Part shown: positions 26,406 to 34,046 of the stretch, one piece after another
How the letters are laid out: every line of letters begins with the position of its first letter
Position numbering within the stretch: position 1 is the stretch's first letter
Origin: Paenibacillus sp. FSL H3-0469
Lineage (GTDB): Bacteria > Bacillota > Bacilli > Paenibacillales > Paenibacillaceae
Assembly (NCBI RefSeq): GCF_038051945.1
Contig: NZ_CP150302.1
Span: 3,162,001-3,226,000, forward strand
DNA length: 64,000 nt
Direction of reading: 5' to 3'
The notes under the pieces: model-generated
The model's input: only the letters and a program-made list of their open reading frames with translations
What the model was told of the DNA's origin: nothing
Database searches by the model: none
Made by a program: the position numbers and the translations under genes

Positions 26406-27968
26406 TTATTTTTTATACGCGGCATTATATTCTTCGATGATCTTCGCCCCGCCCCGGCTCTTCCAGTTCTCCACTTCCTTCTCGAATCCGGCCTTATCCA
26501 GCTGACCATACATGTACTTGTAAGTCGCATCCGCAATAATCTGCTGAAGCTCTACGCCCTTAGACGTATAGGTTGCCGAGTCGAGCGCCGCCGTAGGATC
26601 TGCGACCCCGTATTTCACGTTCTCCAGTACCAGCTCCTCCGCATGAATCCGGCCCGGCAGCACGTTCAAGCTCTGGTACATGCCGTTCGTTTCATATTCG
26701 CCGATGACGCTGTCCTTGAAGCCTTTGACCTCACGTTCGATCAGCTCTTTATTGTCGGTCGCTTTGGCCTTGCCGTCCACGACGGTGTAGTGTGTGCCTT
26801 CAATACCCCAGTACATCAGATTGGCTACCTCAGGGGTCATCATCGCGTCGAAGAACTTCAGAATCTTCTTCAGTTCCGCCTCATCCTTGACTGCCGATTT
26901 CGGGAACAGCACTACGTTGTTATAGCCGGGAATCATCCACTGGGCGAATTTGCCGTCAGGTCCAGCCACCATGCTATGCGTATCCAGTACGGCATCCGGC
27001 ACGTTCTTGATCAAGTCCTTGTTCAGGGAATCGATGTCCTGCATCGAGCCGCCGATATACAGCCCGGCCTTGCCGCTGGTGAACATATTGACCGCATCCG
27101 TCTTACTGGTTGCCGCGAAGTCCTGGTTCATATAACCGCCTTCACGCAGCTTCCGGAAGAAATCCATCGTGTCGATGTATTGCGGAAAAGTGAACTCCGG
27201 CGCAAGCTGGCCGTCCTTCTCGGCCCAGTTGTTCGGCGTGCCGAACCAGGAGGAGACCGTCTTGAACGCACCGTACACCAGCTCATTGCGGTCTACAACG
27301 CCGATGGTATCCTTTTTCCCGTTGCCGTCCGGGTCCTTCTCGGTGAAGGCTTGGGCCATGGCGAACAGCTCCTCGGTATTGGCCGGTGCTTTCAGACCCA
27401 GCTTATCCGCCCAGTCCTTGCGGTAGATGATGCCCTGACGTGCCAGCGGACGGCCGATGTACAGGGTATACAGCTTGCCGTCTACCTTGGTGTTATTCAG
27501 GATCTCCGGCTTCAGCTTGTTCAGGTTCGGGAATTCGCTGAGCAGCGGCCCGATCTCCCAGAACTGTCCGTCCTTGATCGCTTCCTTCATCTGCAGGAAG
27601 GTCGTCTGGTTCTTCAGGTACGTCACCTGCGGCAGGGAACCGGTGGCGAACGAGGAGTTCAGCTTCTCTTCATACGTGTCAGCCGGGAAGAACTGATAAG
27701 TCAGCTTTGTATTCGTCAATTTCTCCACTTCATTCTTGATCGTATCCGGTGGAGTATCTGTCGTATTCAGCGGTAGCATAATCTTGATCTCTGTCGGCTT
27801 CTCAGGCTCTGCGGTGGCCGGGTCCGTAGTTGCGGTTGTGTTGGTCCCGGTGCTGGCGCCCGGGTCTTTCGTAGCTGCCGCCTCTTTGTTGTTGTTACCG
27901 CCGCAAGCGGACAACATGCTGAGTGTCAGCAGCGAGCTTAGGAGCAGGGTGAAGGATTTTTTCGTCAT
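26406..27968 (-). CDS. Oligosaccharide ABC transporter binding lipoprotein (LplA type)
   Basis: A 520-residue lipoprotein with lipobox LSMLSACGG and a Lys/Ala/Thr-rich linker. The body has DPDGNGKKDTIG, RQGIIYRKDWADKLG and FGTPNNW blocks typical of LplA/YtcQ-like proteins. It is first in the operon with two permeases, GH105 and GH28, so oligogalacturonide or rhamnogalacturonide binding is likely. It is clearly paralogous to the protein encoded at 40589-42100. The ribosome site is GGAGG, with a promoter expected in 27990-28050. Confidence 0.92.
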   Translation of the reverse strand: MTKKSFTLLLSSLLTLSMLSACGGNNNKEAAATKDPGASTGTNTTATTDPATAEPEKPTEIKIMLPLNTTDTPPDTIKNEVEKLTNTKLTYQFFPADTYEEKLNSSFATGSLPQVTYLKNQTTFLQMKEAIKDGQFWEIGPLLSEFPNLNKLKPEILNNTKVDGKLYTLYIGRPLARQGIIYRKDWADKLGLKAPANTEELFAMAQAFTEKDPDGNGKKDTIGVVDRNELVYGAFKTVSSWFGTPNNWAEKDGQLAPEFTFPQYIDTMDFFRKLREGGYMNQDFAATSKTDAVNMFTSGKAGLYIGGSMQDIDSLNKDLIKNVPDAVLDTHSMVAGPDGKFAQWMIPGYNNVVLFPKSAVKDEAELKKILKFFDAMMTPEVANLMYWGIEGTHYTVVDGKAKATDNKELIEREVKGFKDSVIGEYETNGMYQSLNVLPGRIHAEELVLENVKYGVADPTAALDSATYTSKGVELQQIIADATYKYMYGQLDKAGFEKEVENWKSRGGAKIIEEYNAAYKK

Positions 27969-28271
27969 TCCTTTTTGACCTCCGTTTAACTTGTATTGGT
28001 TACAAGCCTCACATTACGCTCTGCACTGGATTACGAAAACAATCATTTGCTCATAAAAGCGGGCGGGGCGCGGGGGTGTGGGTTAATGATTATCGTGTGA
28101 TGGGGGGGATAGGCATTGAAAGCTTAGTGTGTCGGAACGGTGGTCGGGCAGCAATAGGCGGGATTGCGTTGCAGCGGCGGGGGGCGGGGGGCTGAGGTGG
28201 AGCGGGACTGCGCTGGCAGGATGGGAGCTACGGCGGGCGGGACTGCGTGAGCTTTGGACTTCCGGCCGCTG

Positions 28272-28326
28272 TTAGGTTTGGATTTCCTGATTTGGACCGC
28301 TAGTTGCGGTAGAAATCCAAACCTAA
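28272..28326. repeat. Perfect 15-bp inverted repeat with nested hairpin
   Basis: TTAGGTTTGGATTTC (28272-28286) and GAAATCCAAACCTAA (28312-28326) are exact complements around a 25-nt spacer that itself contains ACCGC-TAGTT-GCGGT. No T-run follows. It lies in the 729-bp gap 27969-28697, which otherwise holds the promoter region of the binding-protein gene, a GC-rich stretch, a terminator-like hairpin and a repeat array. Confidence 0.8.
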
Positions 28327-28433
28327 AGGCGGACGCTCCCACTCCTCCAGTTCCAAACCTCCCTCCGTCCCTTTCTGCCGCTCCAGGAGTGGGCCCTTTC
28401 AATGCATATCCTTAAAAGGGGGGCAAAGGGAAT

Positions 28434-28463
28434 AGCCCCGCCGCTTCGCGCGGCGGGGCTTTG
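28434..28463 (+). terminator. Strong GC hairpin, apparently orphaned
   Basis: AGCCCCGCCGC pairs with GCGGCGGGGCT around TTCGC, followed by TTTGTT on the plus strand. No plus-strand gene precedes it. A half copy (GCCTTCGCGCGGCGGGG) recurs near 30190, and a related hairpin ends the Fic gene. Confidence 0.6.
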
Positions 28464-28517
28464 TTGAAAGAGAAGGCTGATTAGTCTGCTATTACTCAAA
28501 AATCCTGCACAAATTAC

Positions 28518-28680
28518 AACATTCCTCTCATGAAACTAACCATAATTAAAAAATGTTGCAGAAAAAGCAGCATTCCTTCTCTTCTATGCCGCCCAAAGAG
28601 AAAATTCCTGCATTTCGTGCAACATTCCTATGTAGTAAGCTGATATGGGTACTCAGTGATGCATTATTTGCAACATTTTA
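28518..28680. repeat. Degenerate array around (A)ACATTCCT, about 51-bp period
   Basis: AACATTCCT starts at 28518, AGCATTCCT at 28569, AACATTCCT at 28621 and AACATTTTA at 28672, giving spacings of 51, 52 and 51 bp. AATGTTGCAG and GTGCAACATT within the units are complementary. The remaining unit sequence is poorly conserved. Confidence 0.55.
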
Positions 28681-28697
28681 GCGTATCTCCAGGAGAA

Positions 28698-28958
28698 CTA
28701 TTTTCCTCTTACAGCATTCTTTATATAACTCTTCGCTTCAGCCAAGGTTAACTGAGTAGATACAATGGATACGTTTATTTCTTCTTGAGTTGCTTCATTG
28801 TATAGTGTTTTTTCACCCAATGAATCAAGATCTCCAATTAATTTGTTTAATAAGGAAGGGAGTTTACTTTGAACCTCAATGATTGAGAAATAATTTTCTT
28901 CAGTTTGTACAGCAAAGAAACCTAACCGACTATACTCCATATAGACTTGACCTCTCAT
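28698..28958 (-). CDS. Small protein of unknown function (86 aa)
   Basis: An 86-residue, acidic, cytoplasmic-looking protein without recognised domains; it shows LLNKLIGDLDSLGEKTLYNEATQEEINVSIVSTQLTLAEAKSYI. The ATG at 28958 has an AAGGAG site. The start overlaps the stop of a 36-codon upstream frame by ATGA, implying that this gene was the second of a coupled pair. Small genes in this position behind a toxin-like C-terminus are often immunity proteins, but nothing in the sequence proves that here. Confidence 0.6.
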   Translation of the reverse strand: MRGQVYMEYSRLGFFAVQTEENYFSIIEVQSKLPSLLNKLIGDLDSLGEKTLYNEATQEEINVSIVSTQLTLAEAKSYIKNAVRGK

Positions 28959-29065
28959 TGACCGACTCCTTCCCCTTTACCACTATGCTTAACTTGTTTT
29001 GTATTTCCATCAGCGTTAGCTTCATTCTTCGGCTGAAAAGATAGATCAATCGTGAACGGTCTCAT
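28955..29065 (-). CDS. Short frame coupled to the 86-aa gene; likely a gene remnant
   Basis: 36 codons read MRPFTIDLSFQPKN, a hydrophilic Asn/Gly/Lys stretch, and end KGEGVGQ. The stop codon TGA shares bases with the ATG of the next gene (ATGA). No ribosome site precedes the ATG. The composition suggests the tail of a larger, lost protein. Confidence 0.4.
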   Translation of the reverse strand: MRPFTIDLSFQPKNEANADGNTKQVKHSGKGEGVGQ

Positions 29066-29123
29066 TGACTTTATGTAGCCACACAAATATACTTATTATG
29101 GACACAAAAAGTGGGGTGAGGCG

Positions 29124-29303
29124 ATGTCGTCCAAAAAGATGGGGCGTCCACCATCTGACAATCCCAAAAGCGATTTGATTCGGGTACGTGTCGATCAAGA
29201 GATTTTGAACAAGCTTGATGCCTGCACCGAGAAGCTCCAAACGACCCGTTCCGATATTATCCGCAAAGGAATTGAAAAGGTGTTTGACGAGCTCCAAAAA
29301 TAA
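29124..29303 (+). CDS. Ribbon-helix-helix (CopG-type) DNA-binding protein, 59 aa
   Basis: 59 residues beginning MSSKKMGRPPSDNPKSD. The strand LIRVRVDQEILNKLD, then TRSDIIRKGIEKVFDEL, form a ribbon-helix-helix fold as in CopG/Arc repressors. The ATG at 29124 follows GGGGTGAGGCG. Such small proteins are typical of plasmid or conjugative-element control genes. It probably autoregulates and sits upstream of a DUF6809-like gene in the same direction. Confidence 0.82.
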   Translation: MSSKKMGRPPSDNPKSDLIRVRVDQEILNKLDACTEKLQTTRSDIIRKGIEKVFDELQK

Positions 29304-29378
29304 AAAAAGGAAGCAGCGTAAGTCCCACGAAGAACACGCTGCTTCCTAACCACACATCCGCTTGGATAAGCAGACTGC
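29301..29378 (-). ncRNA. Candidate small antisense-strand RNA between the RHH and DUF6809-like genes
   Basis: On the minus strand TTGAAT (29408-29413), 17 bp, TAGGAT (29385-29390) form a plausible promoter. About 40 nt downstream a stem (GGAAGCAGCGT/ACGCTGCTTCC, 29309-29346) is followed by seven Ts. The T-run exists only on the minus strand and no minus-strand gene needs it. The predicted RNA is about 75-80 nt. Confidence 0.35.
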
Positions 29379-29444
29379 ATAAATATCCTACCATGTGCAG
29401 GAAGCTCATTCAAGCGATGCGATGAACATAATGGGAGGACAAAC

Positions 29445-29729
29445 ATGAAAACAATTTTAGAAGCCCTGTACCATGGGAAGCTTCAACCCAGTGAGACCAT
29501 TGTGCCATCACATCCAGAATATCGTTCCGCATGCAAACTGGTAGCAGCAGAGACACAGCAATGGCGCGAACGGTTGGGCGAGGAAGTGTTTAGAGAGCTG
29601 GAGGAATATTTGGACTTGTGCGACAGCGTGAACAACATGCATGTAGAAGCTGCCTTTCGTCATGGGTTCAAGTTGGGGGCAAACTTATTAATTGAAGTTA
29701 CAGGTGATCGGGAAGCACTATTACCTTAA
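29445..29729 (+). CDS. DUF6809-like small protein (94 aa)
   Basis: A 94-residue, mostly helical protein. MKTILEALYHGKLQPSE, WRERLGEEVFRELEEYLDLC and AFRHGFKLGANLLIEV resemble the DUF6809 family, common in Firmicute mobile elements and of unknown function. Ribosome site GGGAGG, eight bases before the ATG. Same strand as the ribbon-helix-helix gene 141 bp upstream. Confidence 0.7.
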   Translation: MKTILEALYHGKLQPSETIVPSHPEYRSACKLVAAETQQWRERLGEEVFRELEEYLDLCDSVNNMHVEAAFRHGFKLGANLLIEVTGDREALLP

Positions 29730-29751
29730 GGGGCATCCATCTATTCACGGA

Positions 29752-29774
29752 CAATCCGGTCATAGACCGGATTG
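29752..29774. repeat. Perfect 10-bp palindrome hairpin
   Basis: CAATCCGGTC and GACCGGATTG flank an ATA loop just after the DUF6809-like gene. No T-run follows, so it is a weak terminator or an operator. Confidence 0.6.
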
Positions 29775-29830
29775 CCCCGGATTCGATATATAATCGACTG
29801 GCCCGTATCATTCCCGGGAGAAGTGCGGCA

Positions 29831-30115
29831 TTAGACCAACTCTGAAATAAACATAGGCGTAGCTCCATGCTCACTCGAAAATCCACACTTATAATAAAAT
29901 TCCACTGCACTCGGATAAGAAATTAGCACTTTATTTTTATATTCTTTATATCGATCGAGCATAGTGGTCATCATTTCTCTACCTACTCCTTTCCCCTGGT
30001 AACTGGGATTGATAAGCATATAATGGAAATACACTGTTAAAACACCATCAGACAGAGCATTTACCAGACCAACAAGCTTATCCCCGTCCCAAGCCGCTAC
30101 AATCGAATGAGAGTA
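29831..30115 (-). pseudogene. GNAT acetyltransferase, 5'-truncated
   Basis: The frame encodes IVAAWDGDKLVGLVNAL, then YFHYMLINPSYQGKGVGREMM (motif A, acetyl-CoA binding) and AVEFYYKCGF (motif B): the middle and C-terminal parts of a GNAT enzyme. In frame upstream a TAA occurs at 30116-30118, and about 35 N-terminal residues that the family needs are absent. A half copy of the 28434 hairpin lies just beyond the break, suggesting a deletion or rearrangement junction near 30120-30200. The gap to 30329 otherwise holds the Fic promoter region. Confidence 0.7.
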
Positions 30116-30329
30116 TTAACATTGAACAGATATAAAGATAATGGAACGTTTGAAGAAATATTTGTACTAATCAGCATAGTTCTAAAGAGTGCCTTCGCGC
30201 GGCGGGGACTTAGTGTAGACTGGTTTAACAATATAAAACCATGTACATAATAGATGTAATCGAATACAATAAAATTAGCTTTAAACCCTTGATATTATTG
30301 AGTATCAAAGTGTAAAAGGTGGTGTAATA

Positions 30330-31472
30330 GTGACTTACGTATTTGCATATAAACATTTCGACAACGCAAAAGACAGGTTAGTGTATCAGCCGAACATAAA
30401 TCCTTTTGATTACGAGATTCAGCAGCTTATTTTAGAAGCGGAGAGGAATATAGGTGCATTAGCAAGACTCGGCTTAAAAAGCCATCCTTTAACGCCCACT
30501 ATTTTACGTAACTCTTTGGTTAAGACAGCACATTTCACTACCAAAATCGAACAGAATAAACTGGAATTCAAAGAGGTTGAACAGCTTTATCAAAATTACA
30601 AAAAAAATCCAATGACGATTAAACAAAAAGCTCAAATCGAAGTTAAAAACGTTTTTGAAACTTATGAGTACCTGTACACCTTAAATCCAACCCTTGACTT
30701 TTCAGATATGGATGAGTCTGTACTAAAGAAAATACAATATATTTTAATGAAAGAATTGACCGGTTATCCCGAAGGATATAGAAATATTCCCGTAGCTCTT
30801 CATGATGGTGATGGACATGTCAGTTATCAACCGCCAGCCTTTAATGAGGTCCCGCGTCTCATGCAGGCTTACTTCGCTTGGCTATATACCAGCGTAACCG
30901 GATACAGTAACCCGTATGATACTGCAAATGCTGATTTTAATAAAAAGCTCCATCCACTCATCATTTCTGGAATAACTCATCATTTAATTGGCTACATCCA
31001 TCCTTTTCCTGACGGTAATGGAAGAACCGCTCGTGCATTTTCTACCTTGGTCGGGTTGATTCATAGTGATTTAGCCACCATTAAGGATGCATTTAGTGTT
31101 GAGGAATTCTTCGATAAAAGAATTGAAGATTACTATGATACGCTGATGGAGGCCACACAAGGTAATTTAAAACCATTCATTGTTTTTTATCTGGAGTGCG
31201 TAAACGCATCACTTACGAAGGTTCTTAGACAACTGCAGCGTTACGATAAAATCAAACATACTCGTGAATTGCTGGGTAAAGGACATGCCAAAACGATGTT
31301 TGAGTGGATTAGCAGGATGGAGGATGGAGAAGTTTTCCATAGACAATTATTTGATAATACACTGGATGCCTCGTCCTCAAGTATTGCGAAGAATATTTCA
31401 AAACTTAAAGAACTGGGCGTAATTAAATCAGGCAAGGGCCGCGGAGAATACATCGTCTGTATCACGGATTAG
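30330..31472 (+). CDS. Fic-domain protein (AMP-transferase type) with C-terminal winged helix
   Basis: The 380-residue protein contains the full Fic catalytic loop HPFPDGNGRTAR (224-235; His224 catalytic). The N-terminal helix has TTKIEQNKL (70-78), matching the class II self-inhibition motif (S/T)xxxE(G/N) up to Glu74 but with Gln where Gly or Asn is usual. The C-terminus (SSSIAKNISKLKELGVIKSGKGRGEY) is a winged helix-turn-helix, as in Fic/DOC-type regulators. Family members transfer AMP or another nucleotide to protein targets. GTG start with AAGGTGGTG. No separate antitoxin gene adjoins it. Confidence 0.9.
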   Translation: MTYVFAYKHFDNAKDRLVYQPNINPFDYEIQQLILEAERNIGALARLGLKSHPLTPTILRNSLVKTAHFTTKIEQNKLEFKEVEQLYQNYKKNPMTIKQKAQIEVKNVFETYEYLYTLNPTLDFSDMDESVLKKIQYILMKELTGYPEGYRNIPVALHDGDGHVSYQPPAFNEVPRLMQAYFAWLYTSVTGYSNPYDTANADFNKKLHPLIISGITHHLIGYIHPFPDGNGRTARAFSTLVGLIHSDLATIKDAFSVEEFFDKRIEDYYDTLMEATQGNLKPFIVFYLECVNASLTKVLRQLQRYDKIKHTRELLGKGHAKTMFEWISRMEDGEVFHRQLFDNTLDASSSSIAKNISKLKELGVIKSGKGRGEYIVCITD

Positions 31473-31484
31473 TCCCATATCTAG

Positions 31485-31515
31485 GCCCCACCGCTGAAGC
31501 GGCGGGGCTGCTTTT
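31485..31515 (+). terminator. Terminator of the Fic gene
   Basis: GCCCC-CCGCT pairs with AGCGG-GGGGC around GA, then TGCTTTT. Nothing else is seen in 31516-31689. Confidence 0.8.
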
Positions 31516-31689
31516 GCATCAACAGCTTCATTCTGGAGATGAGGATACTTCTGCAAATCGTTCAGGTGTGTGCTTGAAGTCTGGTGCGAGTGGGCGACAA
31601 CGGTGATTGGATGAATTTTTGAATGAAGATCAGCAGTGTAGAGGTAATGGTTCGATTGAGGATTGTAGGAGAAATAGCTTGTTCAACTG

Positions 31690-33009
31690 TTAACCAGTAC
31701 TGCTTCTGGATTGCTTAAGGATGTTGGTCAGAACGCCCAGAATCTTATGCTTCTCATCATTGATCAACTGATACTGCTGAACCGACTTCGTTAGAAATTC
31801 TAGGCCGCTGTGATATTCTCCTCTGTCTAGTAGGTACTTAGCCAGTTCCAGCAGTAAATTAGCTTGACGGTCTAGAACTAATTTACGCGAATATCTCACC
31901 TGGACCAGATCAATAACACTCTTCTCTAGGTCCTGCTTAAATTGTTGTAAGATAGCGTTGATATTAAAGTTGTATTTATTAGCAGCCTTAAGCATATACA
32001 ACAACCCGGTAATTCTCTCCTCTTGATGTGCATTAAGGTAGGCAGAATACTGCTCAATTACAGTGGAATCTCCACTTACCAGCTTTGTCAAAAGAATATT
32101 AGCTTTGGACCACTCCATGAACAAACTTTTCCAACGCTCGACCTCATCTCCTTGCTCTCTAACCCAGCTCAAATCAGCATAACTTCTTATAAAACCCAAA
32201 GCTCCCTCATAATCACCCAGCTCATCGCAGACATTTCCGCGCAGCAAATTACTGTACGCAATGTAAAAGAACAGCGGTCTGCCGGGAAGCTTGACCGGTT
32301 CCGATGCTCTGTGTTCGTCCCGGACCTTCAGGTCATATTGAATTCTGGCCTTATGGCCCATCTTAGCGGCGTATTCCTCAACCTTGTCCCAGCGCTGTAG
32401 GGAGCGGTATGTATTGGCAAGCTCTTTGAGTGCATCAAGCTGATCAACTTCATCTAACCGTTCGACAAAAGGCTCGAACCGGTTCGCAGCCCACAGGTTT
32501 CGGTTCTGATCGTCACTGAGCGAAATAATAAACAGCCTGAACTGGCATAACGCCAGCCGTTCTGAATGCTGATAGCGTTCGGCTTCAGCAACAATCTCGT
32601 AGATTGCAGCAGCAGCTTCCTTTTTCCCGGCCATAAATAATTCTTCCGCCGTCTCAAACAGCAAGGGTGCGTACATCAGATTGTCCATAATATGGCGGGC
32701 CAGGCGCTGAATACTGTCCAGTTTGTTCAGTTCAGCACAGCGGAGCAATAGCGGTCCAATCCTTCTCCAGTCTGAGGAGCCACGGATAATATAGTCATCG
32801 ATATACAAGTCATAAAAGTGCCCTTCCTCCTGTCCCATGGCCTCGGTAATCCGATCCAACTGCTGCATCGCAATAGGCCGGTGCCCACGAAGGATATTGC
32901 TGAGTGTCCCCGAATGAAGCTTAGAACGCTTGGCGAATTCCGTAATCGACAATCCCTTCTCCTGCAAATACTCCTCCAGTTCCGATAAAATCGTAGTCGT
33001 TGCCTGCAA
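31690..33009 (-). CDS. XRE-type regulator with TPR-like repeats
   Basis: The 439-residue protein has an N-terminal helix-turn-helix of the XRE family (GLSITEFAKRSKLHSGTLSNILRGHRPIAMQQLDRI, about 17-52). About 370 helical residues follow, with tetratricopeptide-like spacing (NTYRSLQRWDKVEEYAAKMG, LGDYEGALGFIRSYADL, YLLDRGEYHSGLEFLTKSV). This architecture is shared with peptide-responsive RRNPP-type and related Bacilli regulators, but no short signal-peptide gene was found beside it. TTG start behind AGGGTGG. A promoter TTGATT-N17-TATATT lies at 33074-33102. Confidence 0.82.
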   Translation of the reverse strand: MQATTTILSELEEYLQEKGLSITEFAKRSKLHSGTLSNILRGHRPIAMQQLDRITEAMGQEEGHFYDLYIDDYIIRGSSDWRRIGPLLLRCAELNKLDSIQRLARHIMDNLMYAPLLFETAEELFMAGKKEAAAAIYEIVAEAERYQHSERLALCQFRLFIISLSDDQNRNLWAANRFEPFVERLDEVDQLDALKELANTYRSLQRWDKVEEYAAKMGHKARIQYDLKVRDEHRASEPVKLPGRPLFFYIAYSNLLRGNVCDELGDYEGALGFIRSYADLSWVREQGDEVERWKSLFMEWSKANILLTKLVSGDSTVIEQYSAYLNAHQEERITGLLYMLKAANKYNFNINAILQQFKQDLEKSVIDLVQVRYSRKLVLDRQANLLLELAKYLLDRGEYHSGLEFLTKSVQQYQLINDEKHKILGVLTNILKQSRSSTG

Positions 33010-33223
33010 GTCCTAACCACCCTTCCTCTTCAATTTGTGATTTATAGAATAAAATTCCTTTTACATTACACAAAATATACCAACTGCTGATTCATTAATC
33101 AAGCACTAATTTATGTATTTTTCCTTAACTTTAATAATTTGGCATTATAATTGCCACTATTGGTATAATGGCCATCCCCTCACTTTTATGAATAGAGTAA
33201 TGCACAGTTTCGGACGCAAAAAA

Positions 33224-33249
33224 AGACCTTGAGGATTCACTCAAGGTCT
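33224..33249 (-). terminator. Terminator of the GNAT gene
   Basis: AGACCTTGAG and CTCAAGGTCT form a 10-bp stem around GATTCA, followed leftward by seven Ts. Immediately left (33143-33170) a CATTATA/TATAATG inverted repeat lies in the spacer. Confidence 0.85.
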
Positions 33250-33259
33250 AAGAAAATGC

Positions 33260-33703
33260 TCACATCGTATAACCCAAAATAATATCCCCGTTGTCTTCAA
33301 ACTCCCCAGTCTCGATGAATCCTACACTCTTATAGAGCTTATTGGCCGTTAGATTATGCGGAACATGCGATACCCTAATCTGTGTGCAGTCCTCGCGGCT
33401 GATAAGCATCTTAATGACCTCTTTAATTGCTGCTTTCCCATACCCCTTGCCCTGAAATCTTCCGTCAATCATGAATCTCAGAATCCAATAGTAACCGTCC
33501 GTATATCTTTCATTATCAAATAGGATAAATCCGACCATCTCTTCCTCATTAAAAATACCGTAGGGTACAGAGGTAGGTTCATTGGTCGCATGTACGAGAG
33601 AGTCGGCATTACTTGCCACCAAGCCCAGTTGCCCGGCACTCACGCTCAATTGTGTACATTCATGTTCAAGCTCTTCGGTAATCTTATGTAGTGTAATAGC
33701 CAA
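33260..33703 (-). CDS. GNAT-family N-acetyltransferase (diamine/spermidine-type)
   Basis: A 147-residue GNAT enzyme. YYWILRFMIDGRFQGKGYGKAAIKEVIKML carries the acetyl-CoA-binding (R/Q)xxGx(G/A) motif, and ANKLYKSVGFIETGE is motif B. It resembles BltD/PaiA-like diamine or polyamine acetyltransferases, but the substrate is not proven. The ATG is 18 bases after a GGAGGACT-type site (33712-33720), followed by a clear terminator. Confidence 0.85.
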   Translation of the reverse strand: MAITLHKITEELEHECTQLSVSAGQLGLVASNADSLVHATNEPTSVPYGIFNEEEMVGFILFDNERYTDGYYWILRFMIDGRFQGKGYGKAAIKEVIKMLISREDCTQIRVSHVPHNLTANKLYKSVGFIETGEFEDNGDIILGYTM

Positions 33704-33755
33704 GGTGTAATCAGTCCTCCATTATGAAATAAAATTATCTTACCACAGTTCGCCC

Positions 33756-33865
33756 TCACTCCTCCTCCTCCCCGTAACCCTGAATAATCAAACTGCCACC
33801 GCTGGTGTGCCATTTCTCCACCTCGCTGGAGAAGCTGGCGGGGTCGAGACGTTCTTTTCGTCATA
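33756..33865 (-). pseudogene. Decayed 3' end of an LplA-type binding-protein gene
   Basis: Translation gives DPASFSSEVEKWHTSGG, then SLIIQGYGEEEE and a stop, which aligns with the C-terminus of the intact protein at 40589-42100 (AGFAGEVEKWRTSGG, SLIIQEYGEAGEE). Upstream, YDEKN is also conserved but in another frame, and the roughly 19 residues that separate the blocks in the intact gene are missing. It is therefore a fragment with an internal deletion. The surrounding 33704-34046 gap holds otherwise only AT-rich sequence and a terminator. Confidence 0.8.
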
Positions 33866-34004
33866 GAGAAATTCCGTTTCAGACAGTCTGTGAGCGATTC
33901 AGAGTTGCCTAAATGAGATTGGGGATTTTTTATATGGATTTTTGCTCGTTTATAGATATAATTTTTTTTGTCTTTGCTTATTTTGATTGGACAACATAAA
34001 AAAT

Positions 34005-34029
34005 AAGTCCCGAGAGTTTCTCAGGACTT
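34005..34029 (-). terminator. Terminator of the HNH-WG-protease operon
   Basis: AAGTCC-GAGA and TCTC-GGACTT form a stem around GTT, followed leftward by TATTTTTTATG. It lies just past the stop at 34047. Confidence 0.8.
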
Positions 34030-34046
34030 TTAAATTTATACAACTA

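Noticed and set aside
28124..28402. 92-codon minus-strand frame
   Set aside because: Pro/Ala/Arg-rich, no ribosome site, and runs across the 15-bp inverted repeat.
30107..30253. 48-codon plus-strand frame starting in the GNAT fragment
   Set aside because: Crosses the half terminator and has no ribosome site.
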